A DNA stretch of 64,000 nucleotides from Nitrospirota bacterium (GTDB taxonomy: Bacteria > Nitrospinota_A > UBA7883 > JACRGQ01), in contig JAJRYD010000036.1 of assembly GCA_024275955.1 (NCBI GenBank), forward strand, positions 64,001 to 128,000, given 5' to 3'. Of the stretch, positions 47,516-55,836 are shown in pieces (within the stretch, counting starts at the first letter, position 1; each line of letters begins with the position of its first letter). The position numbers and the translations under genes are program-made. The notes beneath the pieces were generated by a model. That model saw only the letters and a list, made by a program, of their open reading frames with translations. It was not told the DNA's origin and searched no databases.

Positions 47516-47850
47516 CTATTCTAACAGGCGGTTGGCAGGTGCCGCAAGCAGTGCAGACAGCGCAACAGTAAGGGGAGGTTGCTTTACCGCAGAGGACGCA
47601 GAGAAAAATGCCGGTTTGTCGCCTTGCGGTAGAACAGGCGGCTGCCGCCTGTTGGCTATACGAAGCATAGCGTTTCTGTTGTCCCTGTGGGACAGCCACA
47701 GGCAAGAGGCGCCTGTGGCACCAAAAGGTGAAGGTTTACCGCAGAGGGGGGTTGCCTTCAAGTAGCTCAGGTATTCTTACCTGAGGGTCATGCGTAGCAT
47801 GACGATTTTTCCCGCTTTGCGGGAACTCAGACAGGAATGTCTGAGTTACT
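47516..47850. repeat. Array of short perfect hairpins inside the lipid cluster
   Basis: At least seven unrelated dyads with tiny loops: AACAGGCGGC-T-GCCGCCTGTT (about 47629-47651), TGTCCC-TGT-GGGACA, CCACAGGC-AAGAGGC-GCCTGTGG, CTCAGGTA-TTCT-TACCTGAG (47766-47785), GTCATGC-GTA-GCATGAC (47787-47803), CCCGC-TTT-GCGGG (47811-47823) and AACTCAGACA-GGAA-TGTCTGAGTT (47824-47847). The last four follow one another almost without spacers. ACCGCAGAGG also occurs twice. Not coding; open frames across it are fortuitous. Confidence 0.8.
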
Positions 47851-48047
47851 GGGGGAATTCAGAGAACAGGCCCCCCGCTATTGCTCTGTTGTCAAAAGAG
47901 TTTTTTGAGCATTTTAAGGAAAAGTTCATTTTCTTACTTCTTAAAAATAGAGCCTTTAGGGATTGGTAATTTGTAGAAAAATCGAATTTATCTCATTCGG
48001 CAACAGCCCCTACTGGGGAATTCAGAGAGCAGGAACCCCCGCTATTG
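47847..48047 (+). repeat. Direct repeat of about 37 bp flanking MITE copy 2
   Basis: TACTGGGGGAATTCAGAGA... through CCCGCTATTG (47847-47884) recurs as TACTGGGGAATTCAGAGAG... through CCCGCTATTG (48011-48047) with a few changes. The two copies stand immediately on either side of the 129-bp element, too long for a normal 5-bp target duplication. They may be a segmental duplication that arose with, or by recombination around, the insertion. Confidence 0.75.
47882..48010 (+). mobile_element. 129-bp MITE-like element, copy 2
   Basis: Same orientation as copy 1 and same length. The right end CGGCAACAGCCCC is intact; the left end is degraded (TGCTCTGTTGTC), its first bases shared with the flanking 37-bp repeat. 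No 5-bp target duplication remains. Located between the two CrtI-like genes in a 604-base gap (47481-48084) within an otherwise compact cluster. Confidence 0.8.
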
Positions 48048-48084
48048 ATTGAATTAAAAAAAGGAAGCAGGCGCTACGCTGGAG

Positions 48085-49488
48085 CTACTGCAATAAATGC
48101 TGGTTGGCTATCGATATGCCGGATAGCATAGTGCCGATTATTCCTAGAAACCCTTGATCTGTTCCGCAGAGGAACAGGTTTTCGACCGGCGTTACACCGT
48201 CCCACACCTTTACCGGCGCACCGTAGACAGCGCCGTGAATATGGCCGGTGTATCTTTCTACCGTGCGGGGGGTGAAGATATCTACAAATTTCAGGTTTTT
48301 TGATATATCCGGCATATGCCGCCCTACCGTCGAGGCGGCCTCAAGCGACTTTTGGTGCCATTCCTTCTTGGTAGGGAGGTTTTGCAGTCGGTTTATCTTT
48401 TCCCAGAAACGGTGGTCGGCTTTGTTGGTAATCCGCACCATATCAGTTTGTAACGGGGTTTCGTACTCGAAATTGTCTGGAACGCATATAACGCCGTCGT
48501 TCACCTCAAACGGCTCGTCCGGCCTTCTGAACCGGAACTTATCTCTATTGCTGAAAAATATTATCGAATGCTCGAACCCAAGCTCTTGTGGATGCTTATC
48601 AAGGATGTTTACTGACTCGGAAAACGCCATCACGCCGGCCTTTGGCTGTTTCCCTTTTGGAGCTGTTTCGGGGCAGAGTGCTATCGTCTCCAGCCTGCCG
48701 GCAGATGAAAGGATGCTTCGGCAGGGGAGGTAGGTGCCGTCGTACAGCTCCACTCCTTTAGCCTTTCCATCCTTTACGACAATATCTTGGACTCCGCTAT
48801 TTAGCTTTAGCTCTCCACCTTTATTTTCAAAGCGTTCCACTAGTAAATCGAGAATTTGCCTCACTCCTCGTTTTGGTCTTGCGAACCCTTCCATGTAGAT
48901 AGATTTGAACATGATGACGAATTGCCGGAAGTCCATATCATTTTCAATCGGGTTTCCGTAGTACATAAGCGGAGCCAACAGCATCTCTACCAGCAAAGGC
49001 TCTCTGATTATTGATAAAAGCATTTCTCTTGTTGATTGAGGAGCAGACGCAGTTTTGAACGGGTCGTGTTTCTCTACCTTAGCGACCAAAGTTCGAAAAT
49101 TATCTTTCTGCGATGGGAAAGCCTCATTTATCGCTTCAATAAAGTATGCAAAATCGTTTGTAAAATCGAGAGTTACTGATGGGAAAGATATCCGGCTTTT
49201 CTTTTGCGGGGAGAGGTCGAGCTCTTCGGGCCTTATCCTTAGCTGACGCAGTATTTTGCCTAGCGCGCCGGTAGGTGATTTTCTGCTAAGCGCGTAGTTG
49301 GTAACAGCATGCAGTCCTACATCTATATCGTATCCGCCAAGCGAGTAATACGAGTTAAGCCCGCCTACACGGTCGTGGCGTTCTAGTATTGCTACTTTTT
49401 TCCCAAAATGTGCCAGCCGTATTCCGGCAGAAAGGCCGGACATACCGGCTCCGATGATAAGAGTGTCGTAAGGCTGGGGGCTGTTCAA
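48085..49488 (-). CDS. Phytoene-desaturase-like FAD oxidoreductase 2
   Basis: 467 residues. N-terminal FAD site TLIIGAGMSGLSAGIRLAHF, second motif GGLNSYYSLGGYDIDVGLHAVTNY, and C-terminal LFLCGTDQGFLGIIGTMLSG. Same superfamily as oxidoreductase 1 but clearly diverged from it, so they are unlikely to be recent duplicates and may act at different steps. Ends 32 bases from the ACP gene on the same strand. Confidence 0.85.
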   Translation of the reverse strand: MNSPQPYDTLIIGAGMSGLSAGIRLAHFGKKVAILERHDRVGGLNSYYSLGGYDIDVGLHAVTNYALSRKSPTGALGKILRQLRIRPEELDLSPQKKSRISFPSVTLDFTNDFAYFIEAINEAFPSQKDNFRTLVAKVEKHDPFKTASAPQSTREMLLSIIREPLLVEMLLAPLMYYGNPIENDMDFRQFVIMFKSIYMEGFARPKRGVRQILDLLVERFENKGGELKLNSGVQDIVVKDGKAKGVELYDGTYLPCRSILSSAGRLETIALCPETAPKGKQPKAGVMAFSESVNILDKHPQELGFEHSIIFFSNRDKFRFRRPDEPFEVNDGVICVPDNFEYETPLQTDMVRITNKADHRFWEKINRLQNLPTKKEWHQKSLEAASTVGRHMPDISKNLKFVDIFTPRTVERYTGHIHGAVYGAPVKVWDGVTPVENLFLCGTDQGFLGIIGTMLSGISIANQHLLQ

Positions 49489-49520
49489 TTTTTATTGCCG
49501 CTGGTCCAAAGCTCTAGGTA

Positions 49521-49772
49521 TCAGACGTTACCCATTTTTGGATGCAGATAGTCGACAGTACCTTGCAAGGTGTTTAGAGCGGGGTAGTCCTGCTCTGGTA
49601 CATCAACTTTGTACCTTACCCTCAGCTCCATAACGATATCGAGGAAATCCATCGAATCGAGGTCTATCTGCTCTCTAAGCGGTTTTTCGCCGTCAATGCC
49701 GTTAAGGTCTTCATCTGGCGCTATGCTTTTGATTATGTCGATAACTGCTTCACGCAATTGGCTCTTGTCCAC
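49521..49772 (-). CDS. Acyl carrier protein
   Basis: 83 residues. Phosphopantetheine site S40 in LDSMDFLDIV. Acidic four-helix ACP pattern, with a longer loop before helix 2 (EQIDL). It is not next to the housekeeping fab genes usually seen with acpP (plsX, fabH, fabD) and is probably dedicated to this cluster. Carries the growing or modified acyl chain. Confidence 0.9.
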   Translation of the reverse strand: MDKSQLREAVIDIIKSIAPDEDLNGIDGEKPLREQIDLDSMDFLDIVMELRVRYKVDVPEQDYPALNTLQGTVDYLHPKMGNV

Positions 49773-49872
49773 GTGTCTCTTCCTCCTACTACTAACAAAC
49801 TAAGGTCAAACCTTTCCCCAAATTCGACCGTTGCCAGTATGTAGAATACTTTTAACCAGACCGCTTAAAGCA

Positions 49873-51108
49873 TTATCCAACAAAACGGCTGACAATTACA
49901 ACTGAATTTATTCCAAGCATTCCAAAAGAGTTGTTAAGAATCTGATTTATCCGATCTTTTTTATATGGCTGATTGATGACGAGGTTTTTTATCTCGCATT
50001 CTGGGTCTAGTTTATCGAGGTTTATAGTGGGGTGAACTATGCCGTCATCGAAAGAGGGTAGGTTGCCGGCAAGTTCCAGCGCCCCTGCCGCACCCATAGC
50101 ATGCCCTATGAAGCTTTTGGTGTTATTTACATAAGTATCTGGGCAATCTTTAAATACACTGTTGATAGCTTCGCATTCCTGTTGGTCTCCCAGTGTTGTT
50201 CCAGTGCCGTGCGTACTTATTATGTCAACTTCCTCAGGTTTTAGCTTTGCTCTTTCAAGTGCCAGCTCTATACATTCGGCCTGTCTTATCGGGTTTGGGA
50301 GTACATGATCGGTAGCATCGGAGTTGCTTGCGTATCCGGTAATCTCGCCGTATATTTTGGCGTTTCTAGCTAGTGCGTCTTCCAGCCGTTCGAGAGTATA
50401 TACAGATCCTCCTTCCGAGACAACTATGCCGCTTCTGTCGGCGGCGAACGGTCTGCTCGCTTTTGTAGGGTCTGCATGTTCGGCCAGCGCCCCTTGTGCT
50501 TTAAAAGAGGCGAATATTCCAAAAGTATGTATAGATTCCGATACCCCGCCGGCAAGAGCAAGGTCGCACTCGTCAAGCCGAAGCATCTGCGCCCCGTATA
50601 TAAGCCCAAGGTTTCCCGCCGCGCATGCCGCCCCTATGCAGAGGTGCGGGCCTGTGATGCCGAGGTTAAGGGTTACTTCGCCTGCAGGAGCATTTGCGAC
50701 GGTTCTCGGGTTGTGGTGGTGCGTCCAGTATTTGGTGTCGTAATCGAACCTGCTTATGTTGTAGACCTCGTTCTCGGTCTCCACGTTGCCATGCTCGGTA
50801 ATACCGAGGTAGACCCCTATCCGGTTTTTGCCAACATCGTCAACGGTTATTGAGGTGTCTTCCATCGCCTCCCGCGAGCAGTAAATGGCAATACTGCCGG
50901 AACGGGTGCCTCTTCGTACCTCTTTCTTTTTTTGGTATTTGAATTGGTCGAAACGGCAGATTCCGGCGTTTACCTCGCCGATGTAGCGGGTTTCCATCTT
51001 CTCTACGCCCGACTTGCCGGTTAAAAGTGCTGTGCGGTATTCGGCAAGGTTATCGCCGTTTGGCGAGGCAACCCCGATGCCGGTAATAACTATTCTCGAA
51101 TCATGCAC
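49873..51108 (-). CDS. FabF-like beta-ketoacyl synthase
   Basis: 411 residues. Cys-His-His triad visible as C162 (IGAACAAGN), H300 (STHGTGTTLGD) and H336 (KSFIGHAMGAAGALE). Around residue 129 it carries THHHNPRTVANAP, a region differing from ordinary FabF and reminiscent of specialised KS enzymes of polyene and ladderane-type clusters. The N-terminal RIVITGIGVASPNG is standard. First gene of the operon; the long leader region 51109-51510 carries repeats. Confidence 0.92.
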   Translation of the reverse strand: MHDSRIVITGIGVASPNGDNLAEYRTALLTGKSGVEKMETRYIGEVNAGICRFDQFKYQKKKEVRRGTRSGSIAIYCSREAMEDTSITVDDVGKNRIGVYLGITEHGNVETENEVYNISRFDYDTKYWTHHHNPRTVANAPAGEVTLNLGITGPHLCIGAACAAGNLGLIYGAQMLRLDECDLALAGGVSESIHTFGIFASFKAQGALAEHADPTKASRPFAADRSGIVVSEGGSVYTLERLEDALARNAKIYGEITGYASNSDATDHVLPNPIRQAECIELALERAKLKPEEVDIISTHGTGTTLGDQQECEAINSVFKDCPDTYVNNTKSFIGHAMGAAGALELAGNLPSFDDGIVHPTINLDKLDPECEIKNLVINQPYKKDRINQILNNSFGMLGINSVVIVSRFVG

Positions 51109-51179
51109 TAATATGTTCCCCTGCCGTTGTTCATTTTTGAGTAATCGCTGATTATAGGAACCCGCACTCCTTTAGGCAA

Positions 51180-51490
51180 CCCCCACACAACGGCGTGGAG
51201 CAAGTAGTCGCACGCGTTCGATATAATTACCGGATAAGTTTTAAGCGGTTGCACAACACGCCGCTGTCGCCTTCGGCGAGGCGCTAGCGGTTGCCTTTTG
51301 CTGTAGTTTGGTAGTGTTACAGCTGTATGAGAAAAGCAGACCTGCAATGCGGGCCACGCAACGGCGTGGAGCGAGTTCTCGCAGGGAACAGTCGCATCCG
51401 GCTAGTAAATCGTTTTGAGCTTTCCAGAAAAAGCTACCCACCGCCTGCGAATAGTACCTCACCTGTAAGGTGCGTGGCACAGACTGCCTA
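51180..51490. repeat. Repeat and hairpin-rich intergenic region
   Basis: Within the 402-base gap 51109-51510, the 24-base unit CAACGGCGTGGAGC(A/G)AGT(AG/TC)TCGCA occurs at 51188 and 51359. Perfect dyads include TCGCC-TTC-GGCGA (about 51267), CCACGC-AACG-GCGTGG (51354-51369), GCGAG-TT-CTCGC and CACCT-GTA-AGGTG. The style matches the array at 47.5 kb. No gene is supported here on either strand. Confidence 0.65.
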
Positions 51491-51497
51491 GGTGAGC

Positions 51498-51503
51498 TAT
51501 AAT
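51498..51503 (+). promoter_or_regulatory. TATAAT -10 box just ahead of a start codon
   Basis: A consensus TATAAT ends seven bases before the ATG at 51511, and no purine-rich ribosome site is visible between. If this box is used, the mRNA would be leaderless. No good -35 is seen 17 bases upstream, so the assignment is tentative. Confidence 0.35.
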
Positions 51504-51510
51504 ACCTCCG

Positions 51511-52167
51511 ATGAAAAGGGTGGTTTTGGTTTTTGCCGGTATTTTTACCGTTCTGTTTAGTACGGACTCGTTTTCTAATAGCTCGCTATTTCTGATGCAA
51601 CGGCAGATGGTTCATCTTTCCGGGTCGGGTACGGTCAACCGCCCTCCGCCGCCTCAAAAACAGGTGCCGACCGTCCAAAAAAAGGTCGGCGTTTCGCAAT
51701 CTTCCGGCACCTACAGGAAAAAAAGGATGCGTGGAGGCAAGAGCCGTAAGGGCGGTAGCGGCACTATTTATAGCGTGAGGATAAGCGGAGGGAAGTCGTC
51801 AAGGGCTACAAGAAGGTCTGGGGATATAGAGGATCTGCTCGATGGTGACGAAGCGCCAAAACTTAGCGTAACAGTTGTCGGCATAGATGGCTCTCTCTTC
51901 AATGCCAGCTCTATTTCAAGCGGTGTTGATAACATGCTCCGCCTTGAGTCTGGTGGGAACAAGAGAAACCTTCACCTTAGCGATGTTACTTTTATCAAAT
52001 TTGGCAAAAAAGATCTGAACAGGCTGTCGGTTGTCGTGCGCATGGAAAGCGGCGAGAAGGTAAAAGGCTACCTCTATCCCAGATATATATTCGAGTTTAA
52101 AAGCGGCGGCTCTGTGACGACAGCGCTTGCCGACCAGCTTAGCTACGTTAACATTCAAGCAGAGTAA
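51511..52167 (+). CDS. Secreted protein of unknown function
   Basis: 218 residues. N-terminal signal-type helix (VVLVFAGIFTVLFSTDS), then a proline-, lysine- and glycine-rich basic stretch (about 45-105: RPPPPQKQ, KKRMRGGKSRKGGSG) that is likely disordered, then a folded beta-rich C-terminal domain (LSVTVVGIDGSLFNASSIS, VVVRMESGEKVKGYLYP). No family recognised. The last part looks like a small beta-barrel or LSM/SH3-like domain, which is a guess. Followed after 28 bases by ubiX. Confidence 0.75.
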   Translation: MKRVVLVFAGIFTVLFSTDSFSNSSLFLMQRQMVHLSGSGTVNRPPPPQKQVPTVQKKVGVSQSSGTYRKKRMRGGKSRKGGSGTIYSVRISGGKSSRATRRSGDIEDLLDGDEAPKLSVTVVGIDGSLFNASSISSGVDNMLRLESGGNKRNLHLSDVTFIKFGKKDLNRLSVVVRMESGEKVKGYLYPRYIFEFKSGGSVTTALADQLSYVNIQAE

Positions 52168-52195
52168 TTTCTGTTTCACTAAGGCAAGAGGTAAG

Positions 52196-52765
52196 GTGTC
52201 GAATCATCCTATAGTTCTGGCAATTTCCGGTGCTTCCGGCGCGATATACGGCAAAGAGATTTTCGACAGGCTTCACAAAACTGGTGTCGAAATAAATGTC
52301 GTCATAACCTCTACCGCGGAGAAGATAATAGAGCATGAACTAGCGATAGACAAAAGTTATTTTGAGAAAGATGGCGTAACTATTTTTGAAAACTCCAACT
52401 TTGATGTTTCGATAGCGAGCGGTTCTTATCTGACAGGCGGTATGGTGATAGCACCGTGTTCTATGGGCTGTCTCGGCAGAATTGCCGGCTCTGTTTCGTT
52501 TGACCTTGTAGGCAGGTCTGCCGATGTCCACCTTAAAGAGGGGAGACAGCTAATACTGCTTCTAAGGGAAACCCCTCTTTCGGCGATACACCTTGAAAAT
52601 ATGCTAAAGCTCAGCCGCGCAGGCGCGACCATACTGCCTGCGATGCCTAGCTTTTACAACAGACCGCAGACGATAGACGATCTCGCTAAAGAGATAGCCG
52701 GCAAGGTGTTCGACCAGCTTGGCTTAAAGCAAAGCTTTGCCGCCCGTTATAATGGAAATGAGTGA
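52196..52765 (+). CDS. ubiX: UbiX flavin prenyltransferase
   Basis: 189 residues. GTG at 52196 follows AGAGG; an in-frame upstream extension is inside the previous gene. The flavin-site motif VLAISGASGAIYGKEI, the APCSMGCLGRIAGS segment and LLLRETPLSAIHLENM are UbiX hallmarks. Makes prenylated FMN for UbiD-type decarboxylases; no ubiD is in the window. Confidence 0.93.
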   Translation: MSNHPIVLAISGASGAIYGKEIFDRLHKTGVEINVVITSTAEKIIEHELAIDKSYFEKDGVTIFENSNFDVSIASGSYLTGGMVIAPCSMGCLGRIAGSVSFDLVGRSADVHLKEGRQLILLLRETPLSAIHLENMLKLSRAGATILPAMPSFYNRPQTIDDLAKEIAGKVFDQLGLKQSFAARYNGNE

Positions 52766-53555
52766 ACAGCTAAAAGAAGGCTCGATACGCCTGTTGGTCC
52801 TCGGCTCGGGGACATCTACCGGCGTTCCGATGATAGGTTGCGACTGCCCTACCTGTAGCTCCAACGACAGCCGAGATAGGAGACTGCGTGCTTCTGTCCT
52901 TTTAAGCTGGATGGATGGAGTTTTTGAGAGAAACATCCTTATAGATACCTCTACCGACCTACGCCAACAGTCGCTCCTTTACCGGCTAAAGCAGATTGAC
53001 GCGGTTCTCTTTACCCATCCGCATGCCGACCATATACACGGCATAGACGAGCTTAGGAGCTTTAATTTTATTCAGCATCAATCAATTCCCTGTTACGGCT
53101 CTAGCTACACCCTCGGCAGAATTAGAACGATGTTCGATTACATTTTTACGAAAACGCAGGCAGGGGGAGGGAAGCCGAAAGTAACCCTCCACGAAGTAAA
53201 CGGCAAGTTCACCCTTTTCGGGCGGAAGGTGGAGCCGTTACCAGCGATGCATGGCGATATGGAAGTTTACGGATTCAGGATCGGCTCTTTTGCGTATCTT
53301 ACCGACTGCAATTTTGTGCCGAAATCTACTATAGAAAAGATGAAAGGTCTGAAACTATTGGTGCTGGGTGCGGTGCAGTTTAAAAAACATGCTACCCACT
53401 TTAGTATTGAAGAGGCTGTCGAACTGGCCGGCACTCTTGGCGCAGATAAAACGTACCTAACGCATATGAACCACTTTGTTAAACATTCCAAACTTCAAAA
53501 GGAGCTTCCCAAAAATATTTACCTCTCATTCGACGGCATGGATAAGTTGGTATAG
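52752..53555 (+). CDS. Metallo-beta-lactamase-fold hydrolase (PhnP-like)
   Basis: About 267 residues beginning inside the end of ubiX (ATG 52752; ATG 52758 also possible). Metal motif THPHADHIHGIDEL and the CDCPTC pair near the N-terminus match the PhnP/YycJ-like phosphodiesterase group; a late His (LTHMNHFVKHS) supplies further ligands. Probable cytoplasmic cyclic-phosphate or nucleotide phosphodiesterase. Convergent with rng. Confidence 0.88.
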   Translation: MEMSEQLKEGSIRLLVLGSGTSTGVPMIGCDCPTCSSNDSRDRRLRASVLLSWMDGVFERNILIDTSTDLRQQSLLYRLKQIDAVLFTHPHADHIHGIDELRSFNFIQHQSIPCYGSSYTLGRIRTMFDYIFTKTQAGGGKPKVTLHEVNGKFTLFGRKVEPLPAMHGDMEVYGFRIGSFAYLTDCNFVPKSTIEKMKGLKLLVLGAVQFKKHATHFSIEEAVELAGTLGADKTYLTHMNHFVKHSKLQKELPKNIYLSFDGMDKLV

Positions 53556-53576
53556 GCCATTTTCCGCGTCACCTTT

Positions 53577-55112
53577 TCAGGTAATCGTTACCTCAAACTG
53601 CTCGTCCGAAAAATCTTTCGAAGATTTTATCGTTATCGTACAGCGGTGCTTTTTTTCGATATCTTCAAGGAAATCGCTTTCTTCATCGACAAGCGAAGAA
53701 GATACTACAGATGACGCGGAGACCATTATTTTTTCTAGCGATGGTCGTGTCGCGGCTATCCGCTCGATTTCGCGGAAAATTTCATAGCAGACAGTTTTTG
53801 GCGATTTGTTGAAGCCTTTACCGTCGCAATAAGGACACGGTTGGCAAAGTATCCTATTTAGGTTTGCCCTTGTTCTTTTTCTTGTCATTTCCACTATGCC
53901 GAGTTCTGACACTCTCAAGATTTTTGTCCGCGATCTGTCCTGTTTCAGCTCGGAATCGAGAGCGTTATAAACCTTTTCCTTATTTTCCTCTCTTTCCATA
54001 TCTATGAAGTCTAGGACTATCAGACCGCCCATATTCCTTAGCTTTAGCTGATATACAATTTCCTTTACCGCTTCAAGATTGGTTTTAACTATCGTCTCTT
54101 CTTGGTTGCGTTTGCCGACATACTTGCCTGTGTTGACATCTATGGCGGTAAGTGCTTCGGCGTGGTCTATAACCAGATACCCGCCGGATTTCAGCCAGAC
54201 CCTACGGCCGATAGCCCTCTCGATTTCAATCTCAAGCGAAAAGGCGTCAAATATAGGCTCGGCTTTTTCGTATAGTTCAATTTTCGGTTTTATATCCTGT
54301 AAAAAGTTGTCGGAGAACTCCAGCAGTCTTTCGTAGTTGCTCTTCGAGTCTATATATATCCGGTCTATATCCTGGCCGTATACATCTCTCATAGAGCGAA
54401 GTACTATGTCGAGGTCGCGGTATAGGAGGGCTGGACCCTTTCCATTTTCATTTTTCTTTAATACTTTTCGCCACATTTTGCCAAGGAACTCTATATCCCT
54501 CTTGAGTTCTTCAGGAGGGACAGATTCTGCCGCGGTTCTGATTATGTACCCGTTCCCTTTTTCACCGAACTCTTCGACAATCGTCTTTAGCCTTTCACGT
54601 TCTTTTGTGCTTTCTATACGTCTGGAAACCCCAATCTGATTTATCATCGGCATAAGGACAAGGTATCTCCCCGGCAAGGTTATGTAGGTGGTTATTCTGG
54701 CTCCTTTCGTGCCTATCGGCTCTTTTCCAACCTGCACCATCAGTTCCTGCCCTTCCGTCAGGAGATCTTTTATGGAGTCGATGGACTTGTCGAAGTTTAT
54801 TGCCCCAAAAGGGTTGAACTCCTCTTCCATCCCTTCATTAAGGTTTTCTGCTGGGTTTATCGTTTCCGAAATGATGTTGTCGTAAATAAGCGTTATGTCG
54901 CTCTGGTGAAGAAAGCCCGACCGCTTCTGACCGATATCTACAAAAGCGACCTGCATTCCAGGCAGAACCTTGGTCACTTTTCCCCTATAAATATTCCCTG
55001 TAATACCTGCTTCTCCGGTTCTTTCGATGAAAATCTCCGAGAGATTATGGTTTTCGAGAATAGCGACTCTTATTTCAAAGCGGTTCACATTGATAACCAT
55101 CTCTTTACCCAT
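53577..55112 (-). CDS. rng: Ribonuclease G (Rne/Rng family)
   Basis: 511 residues. S1 domain near 38-110 (GMQVAFVDIGQKRSGFLHQSD), interrupted by a short acidic insertion; RNase H-like and DNase I-like catalytic region with ALTAIDVNTGKYVG and LIVLDFIDME carrying the magnesium aspartates; zinc-link CQPCPYC. No C-terminal scaffold like RNase E. Processes 16S rRNA 5' end and mRNAs. Confidence 0.94.
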   Translation of the reverse strand: MGKEMVINVNRFEIRVAILENHNLSEIFIERTGEAGITGNIYRGKVTKVLPGMQVAFVDIGQKRSGFLHQSDITLIYDNIISETINPAENLNEGMEEEFNPFGAINFDKSIDSIKDLLTEGQELMVQVGKEPIGTKGARITTYITLPGRYLVLMPMINQIGVSRRIESTKERERLKTIVEEFGEKGNGYIIRTAAESVPPEELKRDIEFLGKMWRKVLKKNENGKGPALLYRDLDIVLRSMRDVYGQDIDRIYIDSKSNYERLLEFSDNFLQDIKPKIELYEKAEPIFDAFSLEIEIERAIGRRVWLKSGGYLVIDHAEALTAIDVNTGKYVGKRNQEETIVKTNLEAVKEIVYQLKLRNMGGLIVLDFIDMEREENKEKVYNALDSELKQDRSRTKILRVSELGIVEMTRKRTRANLNRILCQPCPYCDGKGFNKSPKTVCYEIFREIERIAATRPSLEKIMVSASSVVSSSLVDEESDFLEDIEKKHRCTITIKSSKDFSDEQFEVTIT

Positions 55113-55223
55113 TGGAGGATTATATCGCCGTACAGCATCGAATGCTATTCTCTATTGAAAATTCAGCACTTAGTTGAAAAGTTAACGCTTGTCTTCTCCA
55201 AAAATCTAAATTACTATCAGGGT

Positions 55224-55454
55224 ATGTTCGGACTTGGGTTTTGGGAGCTTCTGATAATTCTCGCGATTATCCTCCTTTTGTTTGGAGTCAAGAGGTTGCC
55301 CCAGCTTGGGCAGAGCCTTGGCGAGGGAATAAGCAACTTCACAAAATCTTTTCAGGGTGACGACACGCAGGAGAAAAAAGAAAAAGAGCAAGGAGACTCG
55401 CTTGACGATTCATCTGATGGGCCGTCAAAACCTCCTGCCGGAGATAACTCGTAA
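55224..55454 (+). CDS. tatA: TatA-type twin-arginine translocase subunit
   Basis: 76 residues. One N-terminal TM helix with GFWELLIILAIILLLFG, the FG hinge, amphipathic helix KRLPQLGQSLGEGISNF, then a charged disordered tail. Start ATG 55224 follows CAGGG. Pairs with the next gene; tatC is not in the window. Divergent from rng. Confidence 0.9.
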   Translation: MFGLGFWELLIILAIILLLFGVKRLPQLGQSLGEGISNFTKSFQGDDTQEKKEKEQGDSLDDSSDGPSKPPAGDNS

Positions 55455-55484
55455 CAAATATCAAGCTTTGGAGGAATCTGGTCA

Positions 55485-55721
55485 ATGTTTGGAATTGGTG
55501 CTCCGGAGTTGCTTGTTATCTGCGTAGTCGCGCTCATATTCATAGGCCCCAAAAGATTGCCAGAGGTAGCAAGAACGGTAGGCAAAGGCTATAGAGAACT
55601 GCAAAGAGCTTTGTCTGGGGTTCAAAACGAGTTCGATTCGGCTAAAGACGCGGTGAATAAAGAGGCAAAACGCTACGAGGAGCAGTCTCCCAAAAAACAG
55701 GATGACAAAAAGGACTCTTAG
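55485..55721 (+). CDS. tatB: TatB-type twin-arginine translocase subunit
   Basis: 78 residues. N-terminal APELLVICVVALIFIGPKRLPEVARTVGK, with the glutamate in the TM segment and the GPKRLPE turn typical of TatB/TatA; a longer amphipathic helix than the preceding subunit and a Lys/Asp-rich tail. Thirty bases after tatA. Assigned TatB because of the GPKRLPEVAR sequence; a second TatA is possible. Confidence 0.85.
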   Translation: MFGIGAPELLVICVVALIFIGPKRLPEVARTVGKGYRELQRALSGVQNEFDSAKDAVNKEAKRYEEQSPKKQDDKKDS

Positions 55722-55836
55722 AAGAAAAGCGGTTTCGGCTGGTTTTTGTTTTTTTGTCTGCAAATGGCTTGGTTGATTTAACTAAAGCTAATAATTTAGA
55801 ATTGGAGCTGGTACTAAAACATAGTGGAGGTAATTG

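Noticed and set aside
47481-47705. N-terminal extension of CrtI-like oxidoreductase 1
   Set aside because: The extra reading passes through the hairpin array, is cysteine- and glutamine-rich nonsense, and the FAD motif follows the ATG at 47480 at normal distance.
47516-47850. CRISPR array
   Set aside because: The hairpins differ from one another and have no common repeat with regular spacers; no cas gene is nearby.
43698-51108. Carotenoid biosynthesis cluster
   Set aside because: Two CrtI-like genes are present, but no crtB, crtE or cyclase; the neighbours are fatty-acid enzymes and an ACP.
51108-51347. Short minus-strand frame upstream of the ketosynthase
   Set aside because: Composed of repeat-derived sequence, with no ribosome site or protein-like composition.
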